Notes under the pieces: model-generated
The model's input: only the letters and a program-made list of their open reading frames with translations
Database searches by the model: none
What the model was told of the DNA's origin: nothing
NCBI GenBank assembly: GCA_944325555.1
Contig: CALVAN010000003.1
Span: 79,409 to 143,408, forward strand
Direction: 5' to 3'
DNA length: 64,000 nt
Origin: Candidatus Gastranaerophilales bacterium
Lineage (GTDB): Bacteria; Cyanobacteriota; Vampirovibrionia; Gastranaerophilales; Gastranaerophilaceae
Translations under genes and position numbers: made by a program
Shown here: piece after piece, positions 1 through 8,598 of the stretch
Layout of the letters: each line of letters opens with the position of its first letter
Numbering within the stretch: the stretch's first letter is position 1

Positions 1-81
1 ACCGTGGAGGTACAGTTTTCTTTGGATTATAATGTGTGGAACAGATCCGGCAGAAAAGATAATAAGTGGGAAAAAATCTGA
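1..81 (+). CDS. 3' end of an unidentified gene (partial)
   Basis: Frame 1 is open from the window edge to a TGA at 79-81 and encodes 26 residues ending NKWEKI. The alternating pattern (VEVQFSLDYNVW) looks like a beta strand of a real protein rather than the repeat DNA that follows. Too little is present to name a family; an envelope beta-barrel or other beta-rich protein is possible. The repeat-rich non-coding stretch starts immediately after the stop. Confidence 0.5.
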   Translation, partial: TVEVQFSLDYNVWNRSGRKDNKWEKI

Positions 82-884
82 AATAATTGTAATATAACAA
101 GTGGTTAAGCGGGTTGCGCTAAGTTTTAATTTATATCAACAAAAATATTTCTATAATCCTGTTTTGTGAAGCCATTTTTCAGGCTTCGCCTCAGCTCAGC
201 CGAAAAAGAAGGCAAATCCGCTGTTTTGGTCGCTCGCATTTAACGGCGTTTCGGTGTGGGCTTTCAGCCTCGGCTCGAACCTTGGGCAAAGCTTCGCTTT
301 GCGTGGGGTCTGTCACTATTCTTTATAAAAAAAAGTAAGTAGGTTGGGCTTTCAGCCCAACAATATAAAATCTCAAATTAGATTTGTAGGTTGGGCATAC
401 CTGCCCAACGGTAATTGGGGCTATTAATCGGAGGTGGACTTTTCTTTGAGTTTGTAATTTTATGTCCTAATAAAATATGCGACAAGTTTAAGAATACAAT
501 ATCATACAACTTCCGTCCGCCTGTAATATGGTATTGTTGGGCAGGTATGCCCAACCTACTTTTATTATTAAGGCAACAAACCGGGCATTAAATTACACAA
601 ATCAACCTGGACAAAAAACTACATTGAAACAATGCAAATTATCCCACGGAAACGTGGGTTCGAAAACGATTCGGGGAAAATGGTCGGGTGGCGGTAACGC
701 TCGATTTTTTATTCACTTCGTTCTTAAAAAAATCGGCATTCCGCATCCGTCAAACTACGGCTCGGCTTTGCCTGCGCCTTGTTTGTCGTAGGATTCTCAC
801 CCACTGACAAAGCTTCGCTTTGTGTGGGTTCTATCACTATTCTTCATAAAAAAAGAGGTTTGGCAAAAGCCAACCTCCTTTTTT
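82..884. repeat. Repeat-rich intergenic region without a supported gene
   Basis: This stretch holds short dispersed repeats. A 48-bp direct repeat occurs at 287-334 and 808-855 with few differences. Hairpins of the GTAGGTTGGGCA type lie at 344-360 (TTGGGCT/AGCCCAA), 390-409 (GTTGGGCA/TGCCCAAC) and, in inverse orientation, 536-559; a partial copy is at 39538-39552. A perfect CCCACG-GAAA-CGTGGG hairpin near 645-660 recurs near 939-954. An open frame at 528-791 is made of these repeats and has no protein-like character. Confidence 0.75.
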
Positions 885-885
885 A
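848..885 (-). terminator. Terminator downstream of tRNA-Ser
   Basis: The stem 855-864/869-877 (GAGGTTTGGC with GCCAACCTC, one bulged T) has an AAAA loop and T-runs on both sides, so it could act on either strand. On the minus strand it ends in TTTTTTT and lies about 90 bases beyond the tRNA-Ser 3' end, beyond the duplicated tRNA end at 885-902. Confidence 0.6.
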
Positions 886-975
886 TGGCGGAGAGGGTGG
901 GACGTTTTGAGCCTTAGCTCGAAACAATACAAATTATCCCACGGAAACGTGGGTTCGAAAACGATTCGGGGGAAA
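885..975 (-). repeat. 90-bp unit duplicating the tRNA-Ser 3' end
   Basis: The 18 bases at 885-902 repeat those at 975-992, which are the CCA, acceptor and start of the T-arm of tRNA-Ser. The intervening sequence contains a CCCACG-GAAA-CGTGGG hairpin and, in inverted orientation, a T-arm-like GTGGGTTCGAA. A related copy of this interior without the tRNA end is at about 627-690. The arrangement parallels the partial tRNA copies next to the other three tRNA genes. Confidence 0.7.
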
Positions 976-1065
<90 letters not shown>

Positions 1066-1100
1066 TTGACTTTTATTTTATAACAAAAAATTTTTATTAC

Positions 1101-1448
1101 CTAAACTTTTTTCTTTTCCACTCCTGGAACATCTTTTATGATAAACGGGCGCACAAAAGCAAACGTTCCGTATAAAGATGTTGCAAGACCTGCTAATGAC
1201 AATATTTTTGAAGTTTTAGAAAACTTCTGTGCGAGCAATCCGCCTGCCGTCAAAAGAGTTGTACCTGTCATAATGCCTAAATAACCTTTAAATATGGTTC
1301 TAGGAACAACAATGGTGTCTGTCATATCAGCAGAATTTTTTGCAGCTGTATGGAATTTTTCCAGAAAAGTTTCTTTTTTCTTGGGTTGAGGCGTTTGTGC
1401 AGGTGCAGTAACCTGTTTAAAACTTGGGGTGATGGTGTTAATTCTCAT
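1101..1448 (-). CDS. Small membrane protein of unknown function
   Basis: The 115-residue protein has a polar N-terminal half (MRINTITPSFKQ start, Pro/Lys-rich) and two probable hydrophobic segments at about residues 54-72 and 82-101, ending in a basic tail. No known family is recognised. The N-terminal PSFKQ resembles PSFQG and VSFYG near the N-termini of the two other minus-strand proteins encoded at 2438-4923. The start is an ATG with an AGG-containing site upstream. It follows the MCE-like gene by about 45 bases on the same strand, so the two may share a transcript. Confidence 0.7.
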   Translation of the reverse strand: MRINTITPSFKQVTAPAQTPQPKKKETFLEKFHTAAKNSADMTDTIVVPRTIFKGYLGIMTGTTLLTAGGLLAQKFSKTSKILSLAGLATSLYGTFAFVRPFIIKDVPGVEKKKV

Positions 1449-1494
1449 AGTAAAAACCTGTTTTTTAGTTTATACTATGATTTTAATACATAAA

Positions 1495-2379
1495 TCACTG
1501 TCTGCAAGCCGGTTTGTCGCATTCGTCAATAACTTTTCCAAACAAAAGCCTTAATCCGCCGAATCTTTTGCGTAAAGTCTTGCGAACTCCGCAGGAAATT
1601 GCATTTGCATTTGTTGCTAGCCCCTGTACCTGACACATAGTTGCATCCACATGCGGAAGAACTTCGTTTACTCCGGTTGTAGTGCCTGTCAAATTAGCGC
1701 TCAAGTTTTCGAGATTTTTTGTGGAAGCCTCAAGATTGGATACGGCATTTTCCAAACTTTTTTGCTGTATGGATTTGTTGAATTTTGTAGTCATATTATC
1801 CAGATTCTGCGTTGCTTTAGACAGATTACCCGTTGTTGTGTACAGGTTCTTTTGATTTTCTTTTAAAATGTCGTTTACCGATTCAAAAACCATACTCAAT
1901 CCCTCGAGGGCAGCATTAAGGTTCTCGGTGCTTTGCGCAAGGTTATGCCTGATTGCTTCAAGGTCATCCGGATTCTGGTTTGACATAAAGGTATCAATAT
2001 CAACGGTTGCTTTACCCTCGAGTATAGAACCGTTAGAAATCATCACATTTGAAGGCTCTTTCGGGTAAACAAGCTCTAAAAAATCCTGCTCTTTGTCGTG
2101 ATGTTTCTCTTTTTTTAACATAACAGTAGTGTTTTCGGGCAAAAGCAGATTTTTGGGATATAAAACAAGCCTTATCAGCGTGTGGTTAAAGTCGTCACTG
2201 TGCCGCTGTTCACGAGCCTTTCCGACAACAAGCCCCTTGTAATAAACCGGCAGTTTTTCGTGTATTGGGCGCAGCTCTTTAAATTTTGCCGTAACATACG
2301 TGTAGGTAGTTAATTTGTAAATGTAGAACCCTAGCCCTGCAAGGATTATCAGGGCAAAAATATAAAACAGTTTTTTCAT
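1495..2379 (-). CDS. MCE/MlaD-domain lipid transport protein (orphan)
   Basis: The 294-residue protein has an N-terminal membrane anchor (about residues 4-22), then a divergent MCE domain (about 30-125; PVYYKGLVVGKA is the usual MlaD GxxVGxV region). A long region rich in Asn, Leu and Thr follows, probably helical (140-260), and a Cys-containing C-terminus. MCE proteins form periplasmic rings that move lipids between the two membranes. This copy is far from the mlaE-mlaF-MCE operon at 24.7-27.7 kb and has no ABC partner next to it; it may use that transporter or act alone. A TATCAT hexamer ends 7 bases before the ATG and no Shine-Dalgarno is visible. Confidence 0.85.
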   Translation of the reverse strand: MKKLFYIFALIILAGLGFYIYKLTTYTYVTAKFKELRPIHEKLPVYYKGLVVGKAREQRHSDDFNHTLIRLVLYPKNLLLPENTTVMLKKEKHHDKEQDFLELVYPKEPSNVMISNGSILEGKATVDIDTFMSNQNPDDLEAIRHNLAQSTENLNAALEGLSMVFESVNDILKENQKNLYTTTGNLSKATQNLDNMTTKFNKSIQQKSLENAVSNLEASTKNLENLSANLTGTTTGVNEVLPHVDATMCQVQGLATNANAISCGVRKTLRKRFGGLRLLFGKVIDECDKPACRQ

Positions 2380-2386
2380 AGTTCAA

Positions 2387-2392
2387 ATGATA
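2387..2392 (-). promoter_or_regulatory. -10-like TATCAT, start-proximal (orphan MCE gene)
   Basis: TATCAT on the minus strand is separated from the ATG (2379-2377) by TTGAACT, 7 bases, with no Shine-Dalgarno in between. This is one of several start-proximal -10 elements in the window that suggest leaderless mRNAs. No clear -35 is visible. Confidence 0.35.
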
Positions 2393-2437
2393 AAACCGTT
2401 TTGAAATTACAAAAATTGCCTTTAGCGGCTAATTCTT

Positions 2438-4567
2438 TTAGAAGCTCAGATTTATCTGGAACAGATTCAAATATTTTTCCATGGATTCTTTGTCAAAGGT
2501 CAGAACAGTGTTTTTTACACCGTTAAAATACCTTACCCCATCCTCTTTCATACCGATGGATTTGTAAAGAGCAATGTTGTAGGGTTTGTCCGTTGCAAAC
2601 TTTAACGTGTCGTTGCCTGTTTCAAGACAATAGCTGACCATTCTTGCGATAACGGCTTTTGCACTGTTTTTTATGGTACGTTCTTTGCCCTGATTCCAGG
2701 GGGCTGTGTTAAGGCTTCTTCCCCAGACACAACCGTCATCTTGAACCTCGATATTTGCCAGCGCCTGTATTTTGTCATCGGCTTTAAGCACAAAATATAC
2801 GGCATCGGGGTACAGCCTGCCTGATTTATACGGCGGAAGAATTTCGGCATCCGGATATTTGTCCTGCTTCCATTCCTTTTTCAGTTCCTGCGAAAGTTTT
2901 TTGTATTCGTTCTCGTCACTGTAAGGCAAAATATCTTTTATTTCGCCAAACACGGAGTACCCCTCTTTGACGTTTTGAAGATAAACGCTCTGACCGTCTT
3001 TTAAAATATTCCACGGAAGTTTTACGTTTTCCTGCGGAACGAACTTCATAAGTTTGGGGTCTTTGTCCTTTAAACGTTCCGTGAGCATAGCCCGTCTTTT
3101 GGGAAGCATTTGCATATAGTTAGCAAAATCTCTGTCCTCTTTCGGGGTAATTGTGTAAGACCCGTCAGCCATCGAGGCAATTTCTTTTTGCAGATCATCG
3201 GGCAAATCAAGTTTTGATACATCAAAACGTATTCCGGCTTTTTTAATCCTGTCAAATGCGTCATTTATCTGTTTTTCCGTAGCCGACATAACTATACGTA
3301 CATAGCCGTCGCCGTTGTCGCCAAAAACATCACCGGGTGTGAAGGCAATTTGTGACTTGTGTAAAACATATTTAAAAAACTCATCGGAATTAAAATCCGG
3401 CGGAATCTTTGCCCACAGGTAATATGTTCCCTGTGTCGGCTTTGCGTCGCTGCCGAGTTCGTGCAGTCTTTTTATTGCAGTATTTTTGCGGTTTCTGTAG
3501 ATTTTGTTTACTTTTTGGATATACCCTTCTTCATCCTTAAGAGCTTCTGCCGCAGCAGTTTGTACGGGGATGTAAACGCTTCCGCCCGAAAGGTATTTTG
3601 CATTCAAAAGATTGTCAATGTTTTCTTTGGAGCTGACGGCAAAAGCTACTCTTAGCCCGGGCATGCTCTGAGCTTTAGAAAAAGTATGGATTTCAAACGC
3701 CACATCTTTTGCTCCGTCTGCCTGCATAATGCCTGCAGGCTTTTTGCCGCTGTGAGTTATTTCGCTGTTATCCATATCGTGTACAATCAGTATGCCGTTT
3801 TCTTTTGCAAATTTCACCGCATCTTCAAAAGTCTTTTTCGGAGCAAAAGAGCCTGTAGGGTTGTGCGGGTAGTTTAAAATCATTATTTTGGCATCTGTCG
3901 GCATTGTAGAAAAATCAGGCAAGTAACCGTTTTGCGGATAAAGTTTGTAGGGCACTTTGGTTAAATCGTGGCGAGTGATTAAATCGTCATACAAAGAATA
4001 TCCGGGGTCAGGGACAAGCACCTTGTCGCCGTATTCCGCATAAGCGGTAAAAATATGGTCAATTGCATCAGAAGAACCTGATGTGACCATAATTTCTTTT
4101 CTTGGATCAATTGTTACGCCGAAACGTTTTTTAAACCAGTCAGCCGCTGTATGGAAGAAATAGCCGTCGCCTTTGGGGTTGTTGTATCTGTGCGACCACA
4201 GGTCGTTAACTTTGTCTTTAAGCGCCTGTTTGGCTTTTTCGGGCGGGGTTAAATCAGGGTTGCCCATGGAAAGGTCAACAACAGCTTTGTCACCGTGTAA
4301 GTAGCGGGCTTTTGAAATCTCCGCAATGTATTTTGATATTTTGTAATCCCCCGAAGAAAGCCTTTTGGCGGGTTTTATTGTTTTGTGTTTTTCCTGCTCG
4401 TTTTGTTTTTTACGTGTGCCGTAAAAACTTACAAGTGCAAGATTGGCACTGACTGCAGGAAATTCTGCGTACTGAGGCGTGCGATTTTGTACAACTTGTT
4501 TTTTTCTGGCAGATCTTAAGCTATGGTTACGGTTGTGCAGTAATGGGGCAATTGTATATATTTTCAT
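2438..4567 (-). CDS. PLP aminotransferase (class I/II fold) fused to a GNAT-like domain
   Basis: The 709-residue protein has three parts. Residues 1-70 are a basic, low-complexity leader with VSFYG at 46-50. Residues 75-455 are a fold-type I aminotransferase of the aspartate/LL-diaminopimelate group: MGNPDLTPP, the NPTG loop at 236-239, an HDMDNSE region with the Asp expected to hold the pyridine nitrogen, and TFSKAQSMPGLR with Lys298 as the likely Schiff-base residue. Residues 480-700 look like a GCN5-type acetyltransferase, ending in the typical ALYKSIGMKEDG pattern. The natural substrate is unknown; LL-DAP or a branched amino acid is possible. Its ATG overlaps the stop of the upstream 119-aa gene by 4 bases, so the two are probably translationally coupled. 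The fusion is unusual. Confidence 0.85.
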   Translation of the reverse strand: MKIYTIAPLLHNRNHSLRSARKKQVVQNRTPQYAEFPAVSANLALVSFYGTRKKQNEQEKHKTIKPAKRLSSGDYKISKYIAEISKARYLHGDKAVVDLSMGNPDLTPPEKAKQALKDKVNDLWSHRYNNPKGDGYFFHTAADWFKKRFGVTIDPRKEIMVTSGSSDAIDHIFTAYAEYGDKVLVPDPGYSLYDDLITRHDLTKVPYKLYPQNGYLPDFSTMPTDAKIMILNYPHNPTGSFAPKKTFEDAVKFAKENGILIVHDMDNSEITHSGKKPAGIMQADGAKDVAFEIHTFSKAQSMPGLRVAFAVSSKENIDNLLNAKYLSGGSVYIPVQTAAAEALKDEEGYIQKVNKIYRNRKNTAIKRLHELGSDAKPTQGTYYLWAKIPPDFNSDEFFKYVLHKSQIAFTPGDVFGDNGDGYVRIVMSATEKQINDAFDRIKKAGIRFDVSKLDLPDDLQKEIASMADGSYTITPKEDRDFANYMQMLPKRRAMLTERLKDKDPKLMKFVPQENVKLPWNILKDGQSVYLQNVKEGYSVFGEIKDILPYSDENEYKKLSQELKKEWKQDKYPDAEILPPYKSGRLYPDAVYFVLKADDKIQALANIEVQDDGCVWGRSLNTAPWNQGKERTIKNSAKAVIARMVSYCLETGNDTLKFATDKPYNIALYKSIGMKEDGVRYFNGVKNTVLTFDKESMEKYLNLFQINLSF

Positions 4568-4923
4568 AATATTTTATCGAAATTTTCTTGTGCTCTTTCA
4601 AACGCTTTTTGCATAAATTTAACGGGACTTCTCAATCCTAATTTTGCAATAATATTATTTTTATCCTCAGTATAAGCAACAGTGAGTTCTTTAGTGTTGT
4701 CGAAAACACCTGCGCACAGGTCTTTTTTACGAATTTTTGAGACACGCACATCATAGTTCGAGTTTACGACTTTGCGTATAAAACTGTCGTATTCTTCAAG
4801 CGCTTTAGTGCGTAATGCACCAGGCATTTTTTGAAATCTTTCGTTTATAATGTTGGCGGCAAAGCTTGATATTATTAATCTGCCCTGAAAAGACGGTTTG
4901 TAATTTTGAATATTTGAGGTCAT
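4564..4923 (-). CDS. Small protein of unknown function, coupled to the aminotransferase
   Basis: The 119-residue, basic, mostly helical protein starts MTSNIQNYKPSFQG. It has no membrane segment or signal peptide and no recognised domain. It is the first gene of the transcript that continues into the aminotransferase fusion (ATGA overlap) and perhaps the MCE gene. A good promoter (TTCACA-16-TATAAT) lies just upstream. The PSFQG motif at residues 10-14 recalls the SFxG-like motifs of neighbouring genes and may mark a lineage-specific N-terminal signal; that is inference. Confidence 0.65.
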   Translation of the reverse strand: MTSNIQNYKPSFQGRLIISSFAANIINERFQKMPGALRTKALEEYDSFIRKVVNSNYDVRVSKIRKKDLCAGVFDNTKELTVAYTEDKNNIIAKLGLRSPVKFMQKAFERAQENFDKIL

Positions 4924-4946
4924 AAAGCTTTCTCTCGTGATTTTGT

Positions 4947-4974
4947 ATTATACAACTTGCATTAAGTTTGTGAA
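4947..4974 (-). promoter_or_regulatory. Sigma-70-type promoter for the 4923-2438 operon
   Basis: Minus strand TTCACA (4974-4969), 16-base spacer, perfect TATAAT (4952-4947), about 23 bases before the ATG at 4923. Confidence 0.6.
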
Positions 4975-4993
4975 AAAAATTTTTTGTTAATTC

Positions 4994-5848
4994 CTAAATC
5001 TTGTTTAATAAATTTTTACATTGTAAAAACAGTTCTTTCAGCCCTTCTTCAATCGTAGTAAATTTAAAATCCGTCAATTCTTCAAGCAAAACGGAATTAT
5101 CTCCCGTGTATTCAAAATTCAATCCTTCGGCTTTGAACGTAACAGGAACTTCGTATCCGCTTATTTTATTAACCGTTTGAGCTATTTCTAAAAGAGATAC
5201 GCTTTTTGTGGGCGTGACATTTATCACTCTATGTTTTGGAAATTGCGTTATGAACGAGTCCACAATTTGGCATAAGTCATTTATGTACAAATAGTCAAAA
5301 ATTACGTTTTGATTTATAACAATCGGCTCTTTTTTTAAATTCTGCATAACTGCGTATGTAGGGAATCTGGTTTCTTTTTCATATTTTCCGTAACAGGCGA
5401 ATATATTAAGACAGAGCATATCCTCTCTTGATTGTGCAAGCTGAGCTATGTGCATTTTTGATTTTCCGTATTGGTCTTGCGGAGTTACATCTCCTATTTG
5501 TGATTCTTTAACTTTGTGCAATTCTCTGTTTTTTGCATAAGCAGCACCCGAGCCGAAAAGCAAAAGTTTGGTGTCCTGATTTTTTGCGTCTAAAATATTT
5601 TTAACCATTTTCAGATTGTCAGCTTCACAAGTTGCAGGGTCGATGCAGTCTCTTACACCGCCTGTTGAAGCACAGTGAATGACAAAATCGATTTTGTTGT
5701 CAGAAAAAAAATTTTTTACACTTTCAAAGTCAGTCAAATCCAGCTCAAAGCTTCTCGGACAAAGAATATTATATTTGCCTTCAAAATACTCTTTTAAATT
5801 TTTTCCGACAAAACCGCCGGAGCCCGTAAGCAAAATATTTTTTATCAT
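4994..5848 (-). CDS. NAD(P)-dependent epimerase/reductase, extended SDR family
   Basis: The 284-residue protein has the Rossmann motif TGSGGFVG (G9xxG12xxG15), an FVIHCAST segment and the catalytic Tyr-x-x-x-Lys (Y127, K131 in QYGKSK). Overall it resembles GDP-fucose synthase, dTDP-4-keto-rhamnose reductase and UDP-glucose 4-epimerase, enzymes that make nucleotide sugars for lipopolysaccharide or glycans; the exact substrate cannot be assigned. It stands alone. A perfect 9-bp inverted repeat covers the -10 and the start codon, and the -10 lies 6 bases from the ATG, so the mRNA may be leaderless and repressor-controlled. Confidence 0.85.
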   Translation of the reverse strand: MIKNILLTGSGGFVGKNLKEYFEGKYNILCPRSFELDLTDFESVKNFFSDNKIDFVIHCASTGGVRDCIDPATCEADNLKMVKNILDAKNQDTKLLLFGSGAAYAKNRELHKVKESQIGDVTPQDQYGKSKMHIAQLAQSREDMLCLNIFACYGKYEKETRFPTYAVMQNLKKEPIVINQNVIFDYLYINDLCQIVDSFITQFPKHRVINVTPTKSVSLLEIAQTVNKISGYEVPVTFKAEGLNFEYTGDNSVLLEELTDFKFTTIEEGLKELFLQCKNLLNKI

Positions 5849-5883
5849 AGGTCTATGATAACAGGGCTGTGCAGTTTTAACAA
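5842..5883 (-). promoter_or_regulatory. Leaderless-type promoter with overlapping palindrome
   Basis: On the minus strand TTGTTA (5883-5878), a 17-base spacer and TATCAT (5860-5855) end 6 bases before the ATG at 5848, which would place +1 on the start codon. The palindrome TTATCATAG-gt-CTATGATAA (5842-5861) spans the -10 and the ATG and could be an operator. Confidence 0.55.
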
Positions 5884-5900
5884 TAACTCTAATAAATAAT

Positions 5901-5925
5901 GAAAAAGAGATGATTGCTCATCTCT
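5901..5925 (-). terminator. Terminator after the 51-aa membrane protein gene
   Basis: Perfect 8-bp stem AGAGATGA/TCATCTCT with a 4-base loop (5906-5925). On the minus strand it is followed by TTTTTC. It lies 32 bases beyond the stop of the small gene at 5958 and supports that gene being expressed. Confidence 0.7.
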
Positions 5926-5957
5926 GATTAAGAAGTTTATTGTATGAAAAGAATTTT

Positions 5958-6113
5958 TTATACTGTTGTAAAAGTTATTGCATACAAAGCAACTATGGCA
6001 ACAGCACTCAACATAATCCATCCGTTTATAACTGGATGTTGATTTGCGATGACATCTGCAAGTGTAAGTTTTTTTTCTTCTAATTCACTAAAATCCGCAG
6101 GATTAAATTTCAT
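5958..6113 (-). CDS. 51-residue single-span membrane protein
   Basis: The frame encodes MKFNPADFSELEEKKLTLAD, then a linker with HPVINGW and one hydrophobic segment (about residues 31-50) ending in TFTTV. The acidic cytoplasmic head plus one span is a common small-membrane-protein plan. An AGAAAG site lies about 7 bases before the ATG. A clean minus-strand terminator follows the stop. No family is recognised. It is transcribed divergently from the HD-domain gene at 6322. Confidence 0.55.
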   Translation of the reverse strand: MKFNPADFSELEEKKLTLADVIANQHPVINGWIMLSAVAIVALYAITFTTV

Positions 6114-6321
6114 ATAAACTCTTTCTAAAAATTACAATTTTAGTAGTCCTTATATGATGATTGTAGCTTGTTTATTTATAATTACATCAACTGTTTGACG
6201 GATAATTAATTGTAATACTGATTTTTTCTCCTTCTGTGCTCATACTACGGAAGGATTGCAAATAATGATATAAGTATTAAAATATCTTTAATTAAAATAA
6301 ATATTATGAGAATTTATAAAT

Positions 6322-8598
6322 ATGAAAAAAATTGAATTTTTTAACATTCTTGCGGATACTTTTTCGTCTTCAAAAGTAATAAATCTTATTGCATTTGTTC
6401 TTTTTGTGCTTTTGATGACAGCGACGCTGGGAGCAAGATATTATTTGTTCCAGAGTATTATAGCTGATGACGGAACCAGTAAGAAGGAAATTATTGCACC
6501 TAAAACAATAAAAGTTGTTGATACTTTTAAAACGGAACAAAATAAAAAAGAAATTGCCCAGAAGGTTGAACCGATTCTTACTCCTGCGGAAGATACCTAC
6601 ATAAAAAACAACTATGCAACTTTAATTAAAGCTATTGAAACAATCCGTGCAAAAGATGCTAATTACAATCAAAAAAAATCAGACATGATGCTTTTGTTTG
6701 ATTTTGACGGAGAGTACAACAGAGATTATGTGCTTAACTATTTGATAAACTCATCCGATGAACATTTGCAAAACACGTTTGCAAAAGCTAAAAAAACACT
6801 TACAAATGTTTTAAATCAAGGTGTTACAGAAAAAGACTTTGAAAAAAACAATCTTAATACAATGATTTTAAGAAATTCCCATTTTGAAACCTCTAAGGGC
6901 GAAATAAGAGTAATCTCTGCTTTATTGGAACAGGTTATTGTTCCCAACATGGTGTTTGATGAAACAGCTACCGAGCTTGCGAAAAAAAATGCAATAAACT
7001 CTGTTGCCCCTACCGTAGTTAAGTTTGAAAAAGGTGACAGAATTGTTTTTGCAGGTGAGCCTGTAACGAGAGTAAAAAAAGACGCATTACAAAAGGCAGG
7101 ATACAATATTCTGGAATTAAACCCTAAAGGCGTTGTAGGTATAATTGCACTTGTATCTTTCGGTGTATTAACTCTTATTTATTATCTTTTGTATTACGAA
7201 AAACAGTATGTAACCAAAAATTATCTTGCGGTATTGGCAATACTCGCTATTTTAATGTCTGCCCTAGCAACGGTATTACCTTCAGGAACCTCCTTTTACT
7301 TTTTACCGTTTCCTGCTATTGCTGTTTTACTTTCTGTAGTTACTAATCCAAGAGTGTCAGTTATTGCCAGTATTATTTTGATAACAGTAATAGCACTTTC
7401 GGAACAAATTCCCATACAGCCGGTATCTGTTTTTATAATAGTTTGTATTATTGCTGCAATTGCAACATCTAAAATAAGATACTCAAGAAGATTTGACCTT
7501 ATTAAAATCGGCGGAGAAGTCGGATTTGCAATGTTATTTGCTATTTTAATTATCTTTTTAATAGAAAACTCAATAAATCCGATTGATTCCGTTATAGTTT
7601 GGACAAATACCCTTATAGGCACCGTAAACGGTCTTTTAAGCGGTATTATTGTGCTTGGTATTATTCCGCTGTTTGAAAGTATGTTCAAACTTGTTACCCC
7701 GTACGGACTTGCTGAACTTGCTGATAACAACCAGCCGCTTTTAAAACGTTTACAGTTTGAAGCACCCGGAACATTTGCTCATTGTTTAATGGTTGCAAAC
7801 CTTTGTGAAACAGCTGCCGAAGCAATAGGTGCCAATCCTGTTCTGGCACGAGTTGGTGCTTTGTATCACGATATCGGAAAATTAAAAAGACCTTTGTTTT
7901 TTGTTGAAAACCAAACATATTTCGGAATAGAAAATCCGCATCATAAACTTAATCCCAGATTGAGTAAAATGGTTATTACAGCACACCCCAAAGATGGTAT
8001 TGATCTTGCTAAAGAATATGGACTTCCTCAGGTTGTACAAAGCTTCATCATACAACATCACGGTGATTCTGTAGCAAGTTATTTCTACAATCAGGCAAAA
8101 ATGGAAGAAGGCGAAGATAAAGTTACGGAAGAACAATTCCGTTATACTGGACCGCGTCCTAATATGAAAGAAACCGCAATTCTTATGATTGCCGATTCTG
8201 TTGAGTCTGCGGCAAGAACTTTAAAAGATCATTCGCAAGAAGAGCTTGATGCAATGATTAATAAAATAATTCAAACAAAACTAAATGATGGGCAATTGTC
8301 TGACAGCCCTCTAACCTTGAAGGATTTAAAGACAATAGCATCAGTATTTAGCAAAAACCTCAGAGCAGCTCATCACCAAAGAATCAAATATCACGAAAAT
8401 ATTATTCAAGAGTTGGAAGAAAAAGCTTTGAAAAAGAAATTTGTTGCTCCTGATAAAATAATTACTGATGATGAAGAAAAAATAGAAAAGAAAATCCAAA
8501 AACATCTTCAAAAAACAGAAGAAGCTTCTAAAAACGGAAATAATGATAATACCGAGGAAAAGCAGGAAGATAACGAAAATTACAATGAACAAGACTAA
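6322..8598 (+). CDS. pgpH: 7TM-HD family c-di-AMP phosphodiesterase (PgpH/YqfF type)
   Basis: The 758-residue protein has an N-terminal span (about 20-45), an extracytoplasmic domain (about 50-260), a block of about seven spans (270-450) and a cytoplasmic HD domain. HD residues are visible in the HCLMVANLCE segment (about residue 486), YHDIGK (about 515) and the IIQHHGDS segment. The C-terminus is a charged tail. In Firmicutes this family hydrolyses cyclic di-AMP to pApA. Length is close to B. subtilis PgpH. It heads an apparent operon with ybeY and dgkA, the same order found in many Gram-positive and cyanobacterial genomes. The assignment is strong; activity on c-di-AMP is by family. Confidence 0.92.
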   Translation: MKKIEFFNILADTFSSSKVINLIAFVLFVLLMTATLGARYYLFQSIIADDGTSKKEIIAPKTIKVVDTFKTEQNKKEIAQKVEPILTPAEDTYIKNNYATLIKAIETIRAKDANYNQKKSDMMLLFDFDGEYNRDYVLNYLINSSDEHLQNTFAKAKKTLTNVLNQGVTEKDFEKNNLNTMILRNSHFETSKGEIRVISALLEQVIVPNMVFDETATELAKKNAINSVAPTVVKFEKGDRIVFAGEPVTRVKKDALQKAGYNILELNPKGVVGIIALVSFGVLTLIYYLLYYEKQYVTKNYLAVLAILAILMSALATVLPSGTSFYFLPFPAIAVLLSVVTNPRVSVIASIILITVIALSEQIPIQPVSVFIIVCIIAAIATSKIRYSRRFDLIKIGGEVGFAMLFAILIIFLIENSINPIDSVIVWTNTLIGTVNGLLSGIIVLGIIPLFESMFKLVTPYGLAELADNNQPLLKRLQFEAPGTFAHCLMVANLCETAAEAIGANPVLARVGALYHDIGKLKRPLFFVENQTYFGIENPHHKLNPRLSKMVITAHPKDGIDLAKEYGLPQVVQSFIIQHHGDSVASYFYNQAKMEEGEDKVTEEQFRYTGPRPNMKETAILMIADSVESAARTLKDHSQEELDAMINKIIQTKLNDGQLSDSPLTLKDLKTIASVFSKNLRAAHHQRIKYHENIIQELEEKALKKKFVAPDKIITDDEEKIEKKIQKHLQKTEEASKNGNNDNTEEKQEDNENYNEQD

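Noticed and set aside
528..791. 87-codon plus-strand open frame
   Set aside because: It runs through repeat hairpins and the copied tRNA-Ser region; composition is not protein-like.
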